A stretch of DNA of 64,000 nucleotides, taken from positions 1 through 64,000 of the forward strand of contig DASTMZ010000051.1 of NCBI GenBank assembly GCA_035713725.1. The letters run 5' to 3'. The notes beneath the pieces were generated by a model. It was not told the origin of the DNA and did not search any database. It was given only the letters and a program-made list of their open reading frames with translations. How positions within the stretch are numbered: position 1 is the first letter of the stretch; the number at the start of each line of letters is the position of its first letter. Of the stretch, positions 26,001 through 35,059 are shown piece after piece. This stretch comes from DASQPR01 sp035713725. GTDB lineage: Bacteria; Actinomycetota; Actinomycetes; Mycobacteriales; Micromonosporaceae. Made by a program: the position numbers and the translations under genes.

Positions 26001-27407
26001 GTGGAGGCCATGAAGGTTCGGCCGCAGGTGAAGGAACGCATCATCGGCAGCGTCTGGGCGGCGGCCTGGATGTGGCCGCTGATCTCGCCGGCGATCGCGA
26101 TCGCGCAGGGCCCGACGCCGCACCCGGTGTGGGCCGGGATCGGGTTGGCCGCGTTCGTCGGCACCTACATCGTCGTGGTCACCAACGGGTTCGACGTCGA
26201 TCGACGCCGCGGCCGCTTGCTGCCGATCGGCCGCGACCTGCTGCTGCTCGGCGTCATGACGGCGATCGGCATCACGCTCTTCGCGACCTACGCCGATGCG
26301 CCGGACGACTGGCCGGGCCTGCTGCTCTACATCGCCGTCGCCGGCGCCGCGACGTTTCGACCGGCGATCGCCGGCGCGTGGACGGTCAGCGTAGTGATGG
26401 TCACGGTCAGCTGGGCGATCGGCGACCGGCACGCGCCCAGCGGCGGCAGCGCGGCCCAGCTGGTGCTGGGCATGCTGATGGCCGGCGCGCTCGTCCAGGT
26501 CGTGAAGCAGATGCAGCGGTATAACCAGATGCTGCGCAACACCCGAGCCGAACTCGCCCGCAACGCGGTCGGACAGGAACGCCTCCGGTTCGCGCGGGAC
26601 TTGCACGATCTGCTCGGCCACACGATGTCGCTGATCGTGGTCAAGGCCGAGGTGGTGCGCCGTCTCGTGGACCAGGACCCGGAACTCGCCCGGCAGGCGG
26701 CCGCCGACATCGAGGCGATCGGCCGACGTGCGCTCGGCGAGGTACGCGAGACGGTCGACGGCTACCGAGCGCCCGACTTCACGACCTCGCTCGACAACAT
26801 TCGATCGGCGCTGGCCGACGCCGGCATCACGGTCCGGGTACGGCAGGACGGGCCAGCCGTGCCGCTCGGCGTATCGCAACTGTTCGGCTGGGTCGTGCGA
26901 GAGGCCGCCACGAACGTGATCCGGCACAGTAATGCCACCTCGACCGATATCGCGGTCAGCGTCACGCCGACCGAAGCAGTGCTGGAGATCCGGGACAACG
27001 GCCATGGTCGTCGACCGGTCGCGCGGACGATCGCGACCGCGCCCGACACACCCGGCGGCCGGGGTGGTGCCGGACTCGTCGGGCTCGCGGAACGCGTCGC
27101 GGCGGCCGGTGGCACGCTGGCCGCCGACAACGCCCGGCGTGGTGGGTTCCGTGTAGTGGCAAGGGTTCCGCGCCGCCCAGCGCCTGACGCCACACCGGAC
27201 CAGCCGGCGCCCGACGCCACACCGGACCAGCCGGCGCCCTACGCCACACCGGACCGGCCGGCGCCGGACCAGGCGGCGCCGGACCACGCCACGTCCGGGC
27301 TCTCCACATCCGATGCCTCCGCGCCGCCGGTTGGCCAGCCGAGTGAGTCCACGACCCTCGTCCGATCCACGCTCGGATCACCGGTCGTCGACGGCGGCGA
27401 TGCATGA
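26001..27407 (+). CDS. DesK/NarX-class sensor histidine kinase
   Basis: A 468-residue kinase with five or six membrane helices in the first 170 residues and no outside sensor domain, as in DesK-like kinases that read membrane state. The HisKA_3 box is FARDLHDLLGHTMSLIVVKA (phospho-acceptor His in DLHD), and the HATPase has REAATNVIRHSNAT, DNGHG and GGAGLVGLAERV. The tail is low-complexity: 27-bp repeats encode DATPDQPAP units (about residues 396-422). GTG 26001 was preferred over ATG 26010, which lies only two bases after GGAGG; both are possible. It overlaps the regulator gene by ATGA. Confidence 0.88.
   Translation: MEAMKVRPQVKERIIGSVWAAAWMWPLISPAIAIAQGPTPHPVWAGIGLAAFVGTYIVVVTNGFDVDRRRGRLLPIGRDLLLLGVMTAIGITLFATYADAPDDWPGLLLYIAVAGAATFRPAIAGAWTVSVVMVTVSWAIGDRHAPSGGSAAQLVLGMLMAGALVQVVKQMQRYNQMLRNTRAELARNAVGQERLRFARDLHDLLGHTMSLIVVKAEVVRRLVDQDPELARQAAADIEAIGRRALGEVRETVDGYRAPDFTTSLDNIRSALADAGITVRVRQDGPAVPLGVSQLFGWVVREAATNVIRHSNATSTDIAVSVTPTEAVLEIRDNGHGRRPVARTIATAPDTPGGRGGAGLVGLAERVAAAGGTLAADNARRGGFRVVARVPRRPAPDATPDQPAPDATPDQPAPYATPDRPAPDQAAPDHATSGLSTSDASAPPVGQPSESTTLVRSTLGSPVVDGGDA
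27186..27266 (+). repeat. 27-bp tandem repeat in the kinase tail (3 copies)
   Basis: Units at 27186, 27213 and 27240; the first two are identical, the third differs at three positions. They encode DATPDQPAP in frame and end before the 3' end of the gene. Confidence 0.9.
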
Positions 27408-28009
27408 TCCGCGTGCTGCTCGCCGAGGACCAGGGCATGATGCGCGGCGCCTTGGCGCTGCTGCTCGCACTCGAATCCGATATCGAGATCGTGGCCGACG
27501 TCGCGTCCGGCGACGCCGTTGTGCCGGCCGCAGTCGATGCACGACCGGACATCGCGTTGCTCGACATCGAGATGCCCGGCATGTCCGGGCTGGATGCCGC
27601 CGCCGCACTCCGGCAGGCCGTACCAGACTGCAAGGTCCTAATGCTCACCACGTTTGGTCGGCCCGGCTACCTGCGGCGCGCGATGGAGGTCGGGGCGAGC
27701 GGGTTCCTCGTCAAGGACGCACCGGTCGAGGAACTCGCGGCGGCCATCCGCAAGGTGCTGGCCGGCGAACGAGTCGTGGATCCGACGCTCGCCGCGGCGG
27801 CGCTCTCGGTCGGGCCGAACCCGCTGACCGACCGCGAGCGCGAGGTGCTCGGCGCGGCGGTAGACGGCTCGACGATCGCGGATATCGCCGGTCGCCTGTA
27901 CCTGTCGGAGAGCACCGTGCGCAACTACCTGTCGTCGGCGATCGGAAAGACCGGTTCCCGCAATCGGATGGAGGCGATCGCCGCCGCGCGATCGCAAGGC
28001 TGGCTTTAG
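27404..28009 (+). CDS. NarL/DesR-family response regulator
   Basis: A 201-residue regulator: receiver with acidic EDQ, phospho-acceptor Asp in IALLDIEMPGMSG, Thr in VLMLTTFGRPGYL and Lys in FLVKDAPVEE; then a LuxR helix-turn-helix with NPLTDREREVLGAAVDGS and STVRNYLSSAIGKTG. The FGRPGYLRRAM stretch is characteristic of the DesR group. It starts inside the kinase stop (ATGA) and is the last gene of the exporter operon, which it most likely controls. Confidence 0.92.
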   Translation: MIRVLLAEDQGMMRGALALLLALESDIEIVADVASGDAVVPAAVDARPDIALLDIEMPGMSGLDAAAALRQAVPDCKVLMLTTFGRPGYLRRAMEVGASGFLVKDAPVEELAAAIRKVLAGERVVDPTLAAAALSVGPNPLTDREREVLGAAVDGSTIADIAGRLYLSESTVRNYLSSAIGKTGSRNRMEAIAAARSQGWL

Positions 28010-28018
28010 CGTTGCTCG

Positions 28019-28846
28019 CTAGCCGAGCAGATCCTCGAGGTACGCGGCCACGCCATCGTCCACATTGGACCCGATGACTGCGCTCGCGGCGGCCAGGACG
28101 GCGTCGTGCGCGTTCGCGACGGCGATGGTACGGCGATGCGCCCCACCCGCCGCCCACGCGAACATCGGCAAGTCGTTGGGCATGTCCCCGAAGACGATCG
28201 CGTCGTCTGGACCGAGGCCGACACTCGACGCGTACGCCGCGAGCCCGGTCGCCTTCGTGACGCTGCGTGCGGACAGTTCGACCAGGCCGTACGGCGCCGA
28301 ATGGGTCGCCTCCAGGTCTCGGCCGACCGCGTCGCGCACCGCGGCGGCGAGCGCGTCCGGATCCCATCCGTCCACGCGTACCAGGAGCTTCACCGCCGGT
28401 GTCGAGCACAACTCGTCGAACGTGGCGGCCCGCAGTCCGTCGCCGGGTGCCTCGCGCCGCAGCGGATAGTGCGACTCGAAGAGCATCCGCCGGCTGTCGT
28501 CGACCTCAGTGGCGAACGCGACGCCCGGCACCGCGGCGCGAATACGCTCGAACGCGGAGCGAACCGTATCCAGTGGAATGGTGCGCGACTCCAGTACGGC
28601 GTCGAGAGCCGGTTCGTAGATGACCGCGCCGTTCGCGCACACCGCCGGATAGGGCTCGACAAGGCACGGATAGATCCGAGCCAGCCAACGAACCGGGCGA
28701 CCGGTCACCAGCACCACCAATGACCCGGCGGCGGTCGCCGCGGCGAGCGCGCGAGCCGATCGAGCAGAGATCAGACCGTCCGGTCGGGCAAGCGTGCCGT
28801 CGAGATCCGTCGCGATGAGCCGAGGCAGGCCGGTCGGTCCGATCAC
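28019..28846 (-). CDS. Cof-type HAD phosphatase, second of a pair
   Basis: A 275-residue sugar-phosphate or flavin phosphatase of the HAD superfamily, Cof/IIB subgroup. Motif I is ATDLDGTLA (nucleophile and acid Asp), motif II VTGRP, motif III Lys in SVTKATGLAAY, motif IV FGDMPNDLPM. GTG at 28846 overlaps the stop of the preceding HAD gene (GTGA), so the two are coupled. The two proteins share order and motifs but differ widely, pointing to an old duplication. It converges with the DesR-like gene with a nine-base gap and no obvious terminator. Confidence 0.85.
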   Translation of the reverse strand: MIGPTGLPRLIATDLDGTLARPDGLISARSARALAAATAAGSLVVLVTGRPVRWLARIYPCLVEPYPAVCANGAVIYEPALDAVLESRTIPLDTVRSAFERIRAAVPGVAFATEVDDSRRMLFESHYPLRREAPGDGLRAATFDELCSTPAVKLLVRVDGWDPDALAAAVRDAVGRDLEATHSAPYGLVELSARSVTKATGLAAYASSVGLGPDDAIVFGDMPNDLPMFAWAAGGAHRRTIAVANAHDAVLAAASAVIGSNVDDGVAAYLEDLLG

Positions 28847-29718
28847 GCTTGCGACAATATCTGTTCGAGATAGATCGCCACGCCGTCCTCGTCGTTCGCG
28901 AGCGTGACCTCGTCCGCGGCGGCCAGCACGTCGGGGTGCGCGTTCGCGACCGCGACGCGTCGTCCGGCCCAGGCGAACGCCGGCAGGTCGTTGGGCATGT
29001 CGCCGAACACGAGCGCGTCGGCCGGGTCGACGCCGAGTTCCGCGGCGACCAACGCCAGACCGGTCCCTTTCGTCACGCCGGGTGGGCAGATCTCGATGTA
29101 GCCGAGACCAGCCTGCGTCATCTCGACGGTGCCCGGGCCGATCACGCTACGCGCGAGGGCGAGCAGGTCGTCGGGCTGGTACGTGTCGGAGTGCGCGAAC
29201 GCCTTCACCGCCGGCGCGGACAGTGCCTCGGCGCGGGTACACGGGTGCACCAACTCGGCGAACCGCCAGGCCGGATGACGCTCACCGAGCAGGTACGCGT
29301 CCGGGGCGTTGACCGGCTCGACGAGCACCGACAGTGGACCGGCGTGCTCCTCGATCGCGACGATCACCTCCGCGACGATCGCGCAGGGCAGCGAGTCGGA
29401 GAACATCGTGACCGGATGCGGCCCGGTGGTCAGGTCGACGACGTGTGCGCCTTGCGCGAGCACCAGGTAGTCGGCGACCGGCAGATCCCGCCGGCTCAGC
29501 TCCAGCAGCCGAGGGCCACGGCCGGTGATGCCGACGATCGGGACACCGGCCGACTTCATACGCGCGAATGCGGCGAACGTACGCCCGGACACGGTGTCGT
29601 CGGAGCGGACCACCGTACCGTCGAGATCCGTCGCGACCAGGCCGGGCATGGCGACCGACGATGCCGCGGCACGGCGTGGGGCGTACCCCGATTCGGGGCG
29701 TATCGCCGTATTCGTCAC
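28843..29718 (-). CDS. Cof-type HAD phosphatase, first of a pair
   Basis: A 291-residue HAD hydrolase: VATDLDGTVVR, GITGRGPR, the Lys in GVTKGTGLALVA, and FGDMPNDLPAFAW. GTG 29718 was chosen because GGAGG lies six bases upstream; it adds 23 residues before the ATG (29649) that aligns with the usual start, so that ATG is the alternative. It follows serS on the same strand after 144 bases. Such pairs next to serS are common in Actinobacteria, but no shared function is known. Confidence 0.85.
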   Translation of the reverse strand: MTNTAIRPESGYAPRRAAASSVAMPGLVATDLDGTVVRSDDTVSGRTFAAFARMKSAGVPIVGITGRGPRLLELSRRDLPVADYLVLAQGAHVVDLTTGPHPVTMFSDSLPCAIVAEVIVAIEEHAGPLSVLVEPVNAPDAYLLGERHPAWRFAELVHPCTRAEALSAPAVKAFAHSDTYQPDDLLALARSVIGPGTVEMTQAGLGYIEICPPGVTKGTGLALVAAELGVDPADALVFGDMPNDLPAFAWAGRRVAVANAHPDVLAAADEVTLANDEDGVAIYLEQILSQA

Positions 29719-29862
29719 CTTGTACCTCCAGGTCGGGTCGACAACGCTACTCCGACCTGGGCAAATGCTGGGGCCGATCAAACAACCGTCAGGCGAACAC
29801 TGACCGAAGGTCTCATTCGATTTGTGCAGGTCACGGCCCCGAGACCGGTTCGTTCCCGGCCG

Positions 29863-31125
29863 TCAACTCAGGCGCGGCTCAAGGACGTCCCTACCGCCCA
29901 CGTACGGCTGGAGTGCCTTCGGCACTCGTACCGATCCATCCGGCTGTTGGTGGTTCTCCAGGATGGCGACGATCCATCGGGTCGTGGCGAGCGTGCCGTT
30001 CAAAGTGGCCGCCGTCTGCGGCCGACCGTCGGCGTCGCGGTAGCGGATGTTCAACCGCCGGGCCTGGAACGTGGTGCAGTTCGATGTGGAGGTGAGCTCG
30101 CGGTAGCGGCCCTGCGACGGCACCCACGCTTCGCAGTCGAATTTACGCGCCGCCGACGAGCCGAGATCACCGGCCGCGACGTCGATCACGCGATAGGGCA
30201 CGTCGACCTTCGCGAGCATCTCCTCTTCCCAGGCCAGCAAACGCTCGTGCTCGTCGCGCGCCACCTCCGGTCGGCAGAACGAGAACATCTCGACCTTGTC
30301 GAACTGGTGCACCCGGATGATGCCGCGCGTGTCCTTGCCATAGCTGCCGGCTTCGCGGCGGAAGCACGACGACCATCCGGCGTAGCGTCGCGGCTCGTCG
30401 AGGTCGAGGATCTCGTTGGCGTGGTACGCCGCCATCGGCACCTCGCTCGTACCCACCAGATAAAGATCATCCGCTTCGAGTCGGTAGACCTCCGAGGCGT
30501 GCTCGCCGAGGAACCCGGTGCCCTCCATCGACTCCGGCTTCACCAGCACCGGCACGATCATCGGGGTGAACCCGACGTCGACCGCGTGGCTCAACGCGAG
30601 TTGCCGAAGGCCAAGCTCGAGCAGCGCGCCGACGCCGGTCAGGAAATAGAAGCGGCTGCCCGACACCTTCGCGCCGCGCTCCATGTCGATCATCTGCAGA
30701 TGCTCGGCCAACTCGAGGTGATCGCGCGGAGCGTCGATATCGGGACGTTCACCGACTTCGCGGAGCACCACGTAGTCGTCTTCGCCACCGGCTGGTACAC
30801 CCTCGATCACGACGTTCGGAATCGCGTAGTGTGCCGCGCGCAACGTGGTCTCCGCGTCGGTGACCGCGGCCTCCGCGGTCTTGACGCGTGCGGACAGATC
30901 CTTGGTCTGCGCGATCAGGGCGTCGCGCTCCGCGCCCTTGGCGGCCGGCATCTGCTTGCCCAACTGCTTCTGCTCGGCGCGCAGCACCTCGAACGTGGCG
31001 ATCGTTGCCCGCCGGGCCTCGTCCGCGGCGAGCAACTCGTCGACCAGCGCCTCGGAATCGCCGCGGGCGCGTTGGCTCGCGCGGACCCGATCCGGGTCGT
31101 CCCGAAGCAGCCGGAGGTCAATCAT
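29863..31125 (-). CDS. serS: Seryl-tRNA synthetase
   Basis: A 420-residue class II synthetase that charges tRNA-Ser. The N-terminal arm (about 1-110) is the long coiled coil that holds the tRNA variable arm. Motif 2 is FRREAGSYGKDTRGIIRVHQ (about 250-270), followed by FDKVEMFSF, and motif 3 is GTLATTRWIVAILEN; TSTSNCTTFQARRLNIRYR is the serine-site strand. Length is normal. A TACGCT hexamer eight bases upstream of the ATG fits a leaderless message. No T-box leader is visible. Confidence 0.97.
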   Translation of the reverse strand: MIDLRLLRDDPDRVRASQRARGDSEALVDELLAADEARRATIATFEVLRAEQKQLGKQMPAAKGAERDALIAQTKDLSARVKTAEAAVTDAETTLRAAHYAIPNVVIEGVPAGGEDDYVVLREVGERPDIDAPRDHLELAEHLQMIDMERGAKVSGSRFYFLTGVGALLELGLRQLALSHAVDVGFTPMIVPVLVKPESMEGTGFLGEHASEVYRLEADDLYLVGTSEVPMAAYHANEILDLDEPRRYAGWSSCFRREAGSYGKDTRGIIRVHQFDKVEMFSFCRPEVARDEHERLLAWEEEMLAKVDVPYRVIDVAAGDLGSSAARKFDCEAWVPSQGRYRELTSTSNCTTFQARRLNIRYRDADGRPQTAATLNGTLATTRWIVAILENHQQPDGSVRVPKALQPYVGGRDVLEPRLS

Positions 31126-31133
31126 GACTGGTG

Positions 31134-31139
31134 AGCGTA
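31134..31139 (-). promoter_or_regulatory. -10 hexamer TACGCT of serS
   Basis: On the reverse strand TACGCT ends eight bases before the serS ATG at 31125; the interval has no ribosome site. Confidence 0.55.
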
Positions 31140-31172
31140 CCGGGTAGGCCCGCGTCCATCACGCCGATATCA

Positions 31173-31188
31173 CCCGATCTCGATCGGG
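31173..31188. terminator. Small hairpin between serS and membrane protein gene
   Basis: CCCGAT / ATCGGG with a four-base loop lies 37 bases past the stop of the upstream membrane-protein gene and about 48 bases before serS. It could end the upstream message or be an operator for serS. Confidence 0.4.
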
Positions 31189-31225
31189 CAAGTGCGCGGC
31201 TCGGGCACCGCGGATCGGCGGGTGG

Positions 31226-32128
31226 CTAGCGCCGGTATTGCTCGTTGCCGAGCGGCCGCACGTACGCGCTGTGATCGGCCTCCAGCGGCCCCGCCGGTGG
31301 GTCGAGCGGCGCCTCCGGCAGTGCTTCGACCGCCTCCACGTGCAGTGCGTCGACGGACAGTGTGCCAACCGGTGCCGGCGAGGTGGGCGGCGCCGCGTTC
31401 GCGGAATGCCGGCCGACCGTCTCGGCTGCCTCGGTCGAACTGGCATCGCCCAGGGAGCCATCAGTGGTCGCAGCGTCAACGATCTCGGCATCGGGCGACG
31501 CCGGCACTGGCGCTGCGGGCATCACGTTGCCCCCGACCGCGCACACCATCGCGGCGGCGAGGACGACGAGCGCAGTGACCGCACAGAACATGCCCGGCTG
31601 TCGCGTAACCAGCAACTCGGTCGCGTCGCGGAACTGTGCCGATGCCGCCACCTCGGCGGATACCAGCATCTTCGGATGGCGCACCAGCGGGAGGATCGCG
31701 ACGAATTGCACCACGAGCGCGCCGATCGTCGCGCCGAACAGCGGCTGCCGGACGCGTGGCGGCGCGAAAACGGTCGCGCCCGCCAACGACAGCACGATCG
31801 TCCACATGACGTAGTAGGTCAGCACGAGGACCGTCGACCCGCCGTCGACGCCGATCGGCACGTCCTGGCTGTGATCCACGTTGGCGGCGCCAACGCTGGC
31901 CCATGGCGCGGACTGCGAGACGACGAGAAGCACGAACGCGGCCAGCAGGCCGGCGGCTGCGGAGCGCTGGCCGTGCACGTCCAGGTATCGATGCCAGTCC
32001 CGGCCGATTTGGGTGAGCGTGTCCGTCCAACGGCCGCCGTCATCGCGGGCGGCGGTCACCTCGTCAAGCGGTCGCCACGCGGCGGCCTCCTCGCGCTCGG
32101 CCTCGCCGCGCCTCCCCGCTGAATCCAT
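31226..32128 (-). CDS. Four-helix membrane protein of unknown function
   Basis: A 300-residue protein with a charged cytoplasmic N-terminus (about 1-55), four membrane helices (about 58-78, 97-120, 128-148, 180-202) and a long Pro/Ala/Glu-rich cytoplasmic tail (about 205-300) without recognisable domain. The stretch SQSAPWASV after helix 1 recalls the short loops of actinobacterial envelope proteins. ATG at 32128 is preceded by CATGAT six bases away (possible leaderless start); a start at 32146 would add six residues. It lies between pheA and serS on the same strand. I do not recognise the family. Confidence 0.65.
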   Translation of the reverse strand: MDSAGRRGEAEREEAAAWRPLDEVTAARDDGGRWTDTLTQIGRDWHRYLDVHGQRSAAAGLLAAFVLLVVSQSAPWASVGAANVDHSQDVPIGVDGGSTVLVLTYYVMWTIVLSLAGATVFAPPRVRQPLFGATIGALVVQFVAILPLVRHPKMLVSAEVAASAQFRDATELLVTRQPGMFCAVTALVVLAAAMVCAVGGNVMPAAPVPASPDAEIVDAATTDGSLGDASSTEAAETVGRHSANAAPPTSPAPVGTLSVDALHVEAVEALPEAPLDPPAGPLEADHSAYVRPLGNEQYRR

Positions 32129-32202
32129 GGCGGCATCATGGCACACGCGCCATCGTCACGTCAGGGATGCGGATTGTGATCGTCGCAGATCGTAGGGTGT
32201 TG

Positions 32203-33156
32203 CTACGCCCGATTGCCGCCGCGGACCCGGGCCAGCCAAACGTCCGCGGCGGCGAAGTCCACCTCGTCCGTGCCGGGCGGCCGCGACGGTGGCGGCGCCG
32301 CGTCGTCGTCGGCCGGCACCCGTGGGTACGAGCCGAGGAACCGTACGTCGGCGCAGATCCGCCACAGCCCGCGCAGCGCCTCACCCAGCCGTACGTCAGC
32401 GACGTGTCCCGTGCAGTCGAGGAAGAACACGTAGCGGCCGAGCCCTTCGCCGCTCGGGCGCGACTCGATCCGGGTCAGGTTCACCCCTCGGACGGCCAGT
32501 TCGGTCAGCACAGCGAGCAGCGCACCGACCCGGTCGTGCGCGATGAAGACGGCCAATGACGTGATGTCGTCGCCGGTCGGCTCGGGTGGCGGTGCCGGCC
32601 TGCTGACGAGAACGAAGCGAGTCACCGCGTTCGGATGGTCGCCGATCTGGTCGGCGAGCACCGCGAGACGGTGCCGACTCGCGCCGACCGGAGCGCAGAT
32701 CGCCGCCGGCGACTGGCCAGCGACGACGGATTCCGCGGCGGCCGCGTTCGACAGGGCGTCCACCACGCTGGCATCCGGGAGGTTCCGGCGCAGCCAGTCG
32801 CGGCATTGCGCGGCCGCTTGTGGATGCGCAGCCACGGACGCGATGTCGTCGAGCTTTGTGCCGTTGCGCGCGACGAGCACGAAGTTCACCGGCAGCACGA
32901 CTTCCCGCGTGATCACCAGGGGCTCACCATCGACCAACTCGTCGAGCGTCACGCCAACCTGGCCACCGATCGAGTTCTCCAGCGGTACGAGCGCCGCATC
33001 GGCGTCTCCGCAACGCACCGCCTCGAACGCCTCCGGCACGCTGCGTGCTGGCACACGGGTGCCGCGCTCGGCCGCCGGAATTGTCCGCAGCGCCTGCTCC
33101 GCAAACGTGCCCTCGGGACCGAGGAACACGAAACGAGCCGGCGGGACTCCTGGCAT
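32203..33156 (-). CDS. pheA: Prephenate dehydratase
   Basis: A 317-residue monofunctional enzyme converting prephenate to phenylpyruvate in phenylalanine synthesis. The catalytic domain starts FVFLGPEGTFAEQALR, includes PLENSIGGQVGVTLDEL and the TRF motif in NAVTRFVLVSR; the C-terminal ACT domain has the phenylalanine-binding GALLAVLTELAVRGVNLTRI and ESRPSGEG. A Pro/Asp-rich tail of about 40 residues follows. ATG 33156 lies four bases after the stop of the PAS-like gene, so the two are co-transcribed. Feedback control by phenylalanine is expected from the ACT domain. Confidence 0.95.
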   Translation of the reverse strand: MPGVPPARFVFLGPEGTFAEQALRTIPAAERGTRVPARSVPEAFEAVRCGDADAALVPLENSIGGQVGVTLDELVDGEPLVITREVVLPVNFVLVARNGTKLDDIASVAAHPQAAAQCRDWLRRNLPDASVVDALSNAAAAESVVAGQSPAAICAPVGASRHRLAVLADQIGDHPNAVTRFVLVSRPAPPPEPTGDDITSLAVFIAHDRVGALLAVLTELAVRGVNLTRIESRPSGEGLGRYVFFLDCTGHVADVRLGEALRGLWRICADVRFLGSYPRVPADDDAAPPPSRPPGTDEVDFAAADVWLARVRGGNRA

Positions 33157-33160
33157 TCCC

Positions 33161-33619
33161 TCAGCGTACGGTGCAGAAGAAGGTGAGCGATCCGACAACC
33201 GCGTCACCGTCCACCAGCGGCGTGGCCACCGCGTCGACGGTGCTGATTTCGTCGCCCAGCCGCACGCGGAGCAGACCGCGTGCGAGGCGTTCGGACAGCA
33301 ACGCCTGGATCGATGGGATCTTCATTCGCTCGGTGTCCGGCAGCGGGCTCGCCGCGGCGGTGAAGTCGACCAACGGCAAGATCCCGTCGTGCAGGCAGAG
33401 CCCGGTGGCGGACTGCGGATCGGCGAACCCGAACAACTCACACGCGGCGACCGACACCGCCGCGATCACCGCGTGGTCGTCGATGACGAGACTCGGCTCG
33501 GCGGCCCGGTCGACAGCGTCGGCCCAGTGATTGACCGTCGTGTCGGCGAGCGGCCCGATCGCCATCTCGTAGGCAGGGCCAGCGAACCGTTCCGACACGG
33601 ACATCTCAAGGTGGGCCAC
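33161..33619 (-). CDS. PAS-fold-like protein upstream of pheA
   Basis: A 152-residue protein. The central part, WADAVDRAAEPSLVIDDHAV followed by IAAVSVAACELFGF, and the late VDAVATPLVDGDAVVGSLTF, have the strand-helix-strand order of a PAS sensor domain. No output domain is attached. GTG 33619 has GGAAGG five bases upstream and gives an N-terminus of MAHLEMSVSERF. It is translated just ahead of pheA (four-base gap). Family members next to pheA occur in related Actinobacteria; role unknown, possibly a ligand sensor for aromatic acids. Confidence 0.7.
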   Translation of the reverse strand: MAHLEMSVSERFAGPAYEMAIGPLADTTVNHWADAVDRAAEPSLVIDDHAVIAAVSVAACELFGFADPQSATGLCLHDGILPLVDFTAAASPLPDTERMKIPSIQALLSERLARGLLRVRLGDEISTVDAVATPLVDGDAVVGSLTFFCTVR

Positions 33620-33822
33620 GTGCACCTTCCTTCCCGTCACACCGCGTCGCGACTTCGTCACAGCGCTCGGTGTCGGCTGCCCGCGACGTTACCGAGACCG
33701 GAGCTGGTTGTCAGCCGTAGCTTCGCCCGATTTCCACATGTACGAGGGGCCGACGTCACTACGACGTATGTCGATGGCGGTGGTCAGCAGCGATGAGTGC
33801 CGCATACTGGGCAGGTTCTGGA

Positions 33823-33828
33823 TACGCT
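33823..33828 (+). promoter_or_regulatory. -10 hexamer TACGCT of arcA
   Basis: TACGCT ends seven bases before GTG 33836, without a ribosome site, giving a leaderless start that also matches the family N-terminus. Confidence 0.6.
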
Positions 33829-33835
33829 GCCTGGT

Positions 33836-35059
33836 GTGAGCCGTGTCGTCGACAGCGAGGTCGGCCGGCTCGATGCGGTCCTGCTGCACCGACCCGGTCC
33901 GGAACTCGCGCGCCTGACCCCGCGCAACAACGACTCACTGCTGTTCGACGGCATCCCGTGGGTCGGCCGGGCGCAGGAGGAGCACGACGCGTTCGCCGAC
34001 GCGCTGCGTACCCGCGGTGCGACCGTGCTCTACCTCGCCGATCTGCTCGTCGACGTACTCGCGGTCGAGCCAGCCCGCAAGGAGTTGACCGAGGCGGTGC
34101 TGGGCGACGTACGCCTTGGTGACAATCTCCGCCGGCGAGTGGCCGAGCACCTCGTCGGACTCGATCCGGCCGAACTGGCCACCGCGCTGACGGCCGGTGT
34201 CGCGCACGACGAGCTGCGCAACGGCGCAGGGCTCGTCTACCGGCTGATGGACCCGCACGACTTCGTCATCGATCCGCTGCCGAACCTGCTGTTCACCCGC
34301 GACTCGAGCCTGTGGATCGGCGACCACGCGGCGGTGACCAGCCTTGCCATGCCGGCGCGGTCGCGCGAGACCACGCTGACGCACGCGATCTATCGGCACC
34401 ATCCGATGTTCGCGGGTACGCCGGTGATCTATCACCCCGGGCTCGAACATCTCGAAGGCGGCGATGTGCTGCTGCTCGGGCCGGGAGTGATCGCCGTCGG
34501 GGTGGGCGAACGCACCACGCCGGCCGGCGCCGAGCGACTCGCGCGCCGGGTGTTCGAGGCCGGCCTCGCGCACAGCGTGCTCGCGGTGCCCATCGCTCAG
34601 CAGCGGGCGACGATGCACCTGGACACGGTGTGCACGATGGTCGACGTCGACGCGGTGGTGATGTACCCGAACGTGGCCAACTCGCTCGTCGCATACACGA
34701 TCACGGCCGGCTCGTCCTACGGCGACGGGCTCGAGGTGGCGGTGTCCGAGCCGCAGCCGTTCCTCGCCGCGGCGGCGGCCGCGATGGGGCTCGACACGCT
34801 GCGCGTCATCGACACCGGGCTGGACCCGGTGACCGCGGAGCGCGAGCAATGGGACGACGGCAACAATACGCTGGCGCTCGCGCCACGGCTGTGCATCGCG
34901 TACGAGCGCAACGTCGAGACGAACGCACAACTGGAACGCGCCGGCATCGAGGTGATCCGGATCCCGGGCTCGGAGCTCGGGTCCGGACGCGGCGGGCCGC
35001 GATGCATGTCGTGCCCGATCGCTCGGCAACCCTTGTTGCGCGCGACTACCGCAGCGTGA
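33836..35059 (+). CDS. arcA: Arginine deiminase
   Basis: A 407-residue enzyme hydrolysing arginine to citrulline and ammonia. It opens with SRVVDSEVGRLDAVLLHRPG and LTPRNNDSLLFDGIPW; NLLFTRDSS, HLEGGDVLLL, MHLDTVCTMVD carry the substrate Asp/Glu/His residues, and the nucleophile Cys lies in GGPRCMSCPI near the end. GTG 33836 fits both the family start and the TACGCT promoter. No arcB, arcC or arcD is adjacent, so it is a solitary arcA, possibly for acid or nitrogen stress rather than the full ATP-yielding pathway. Its end overlaps the convergent DUF5926 gene by 14 bases. Confidence 0.95.
   Translation: MSRVVDSEVGRLDAVLLHRPGPELARLTPRNNDSLLFDGIPWVGRAQEEHDAFADALRTRGATVLYLADLLVDVLAVEPARKELTEAVLGDVRLGDNLRRRVAEHLVGLDPAELATALTAGVAHDELRNGAGLVYRLMDPHDFVIDPLPNLLFTRDSSLWIGDHAAVTSLAMPARSRETTLTHAIYRHHPMFAGTPVIYHPGLEHLEGGDVLLLGPGVIAVGVGERTTPAGAERLARRVFEAGLAHSVLAVPIAQQRATMHLDTVCTMVDVDAVVMYPNVANSLVAYTITAGSSYGDGLEVAVSEPQPFLAAAAAAMGLDTLRVIDTGLDPVTAEREQWDDGNNTLALAPRLCIAYERNVETNAQLERAGIEVIRIPGSELGSGRGGPRCMSCPIARQPLLRATTAA

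Noticed and set aside
28849..31134. Open frame of 761 codons on the forward strand
   Set aside because: Antisense to serS and the HAD genes, same reason.
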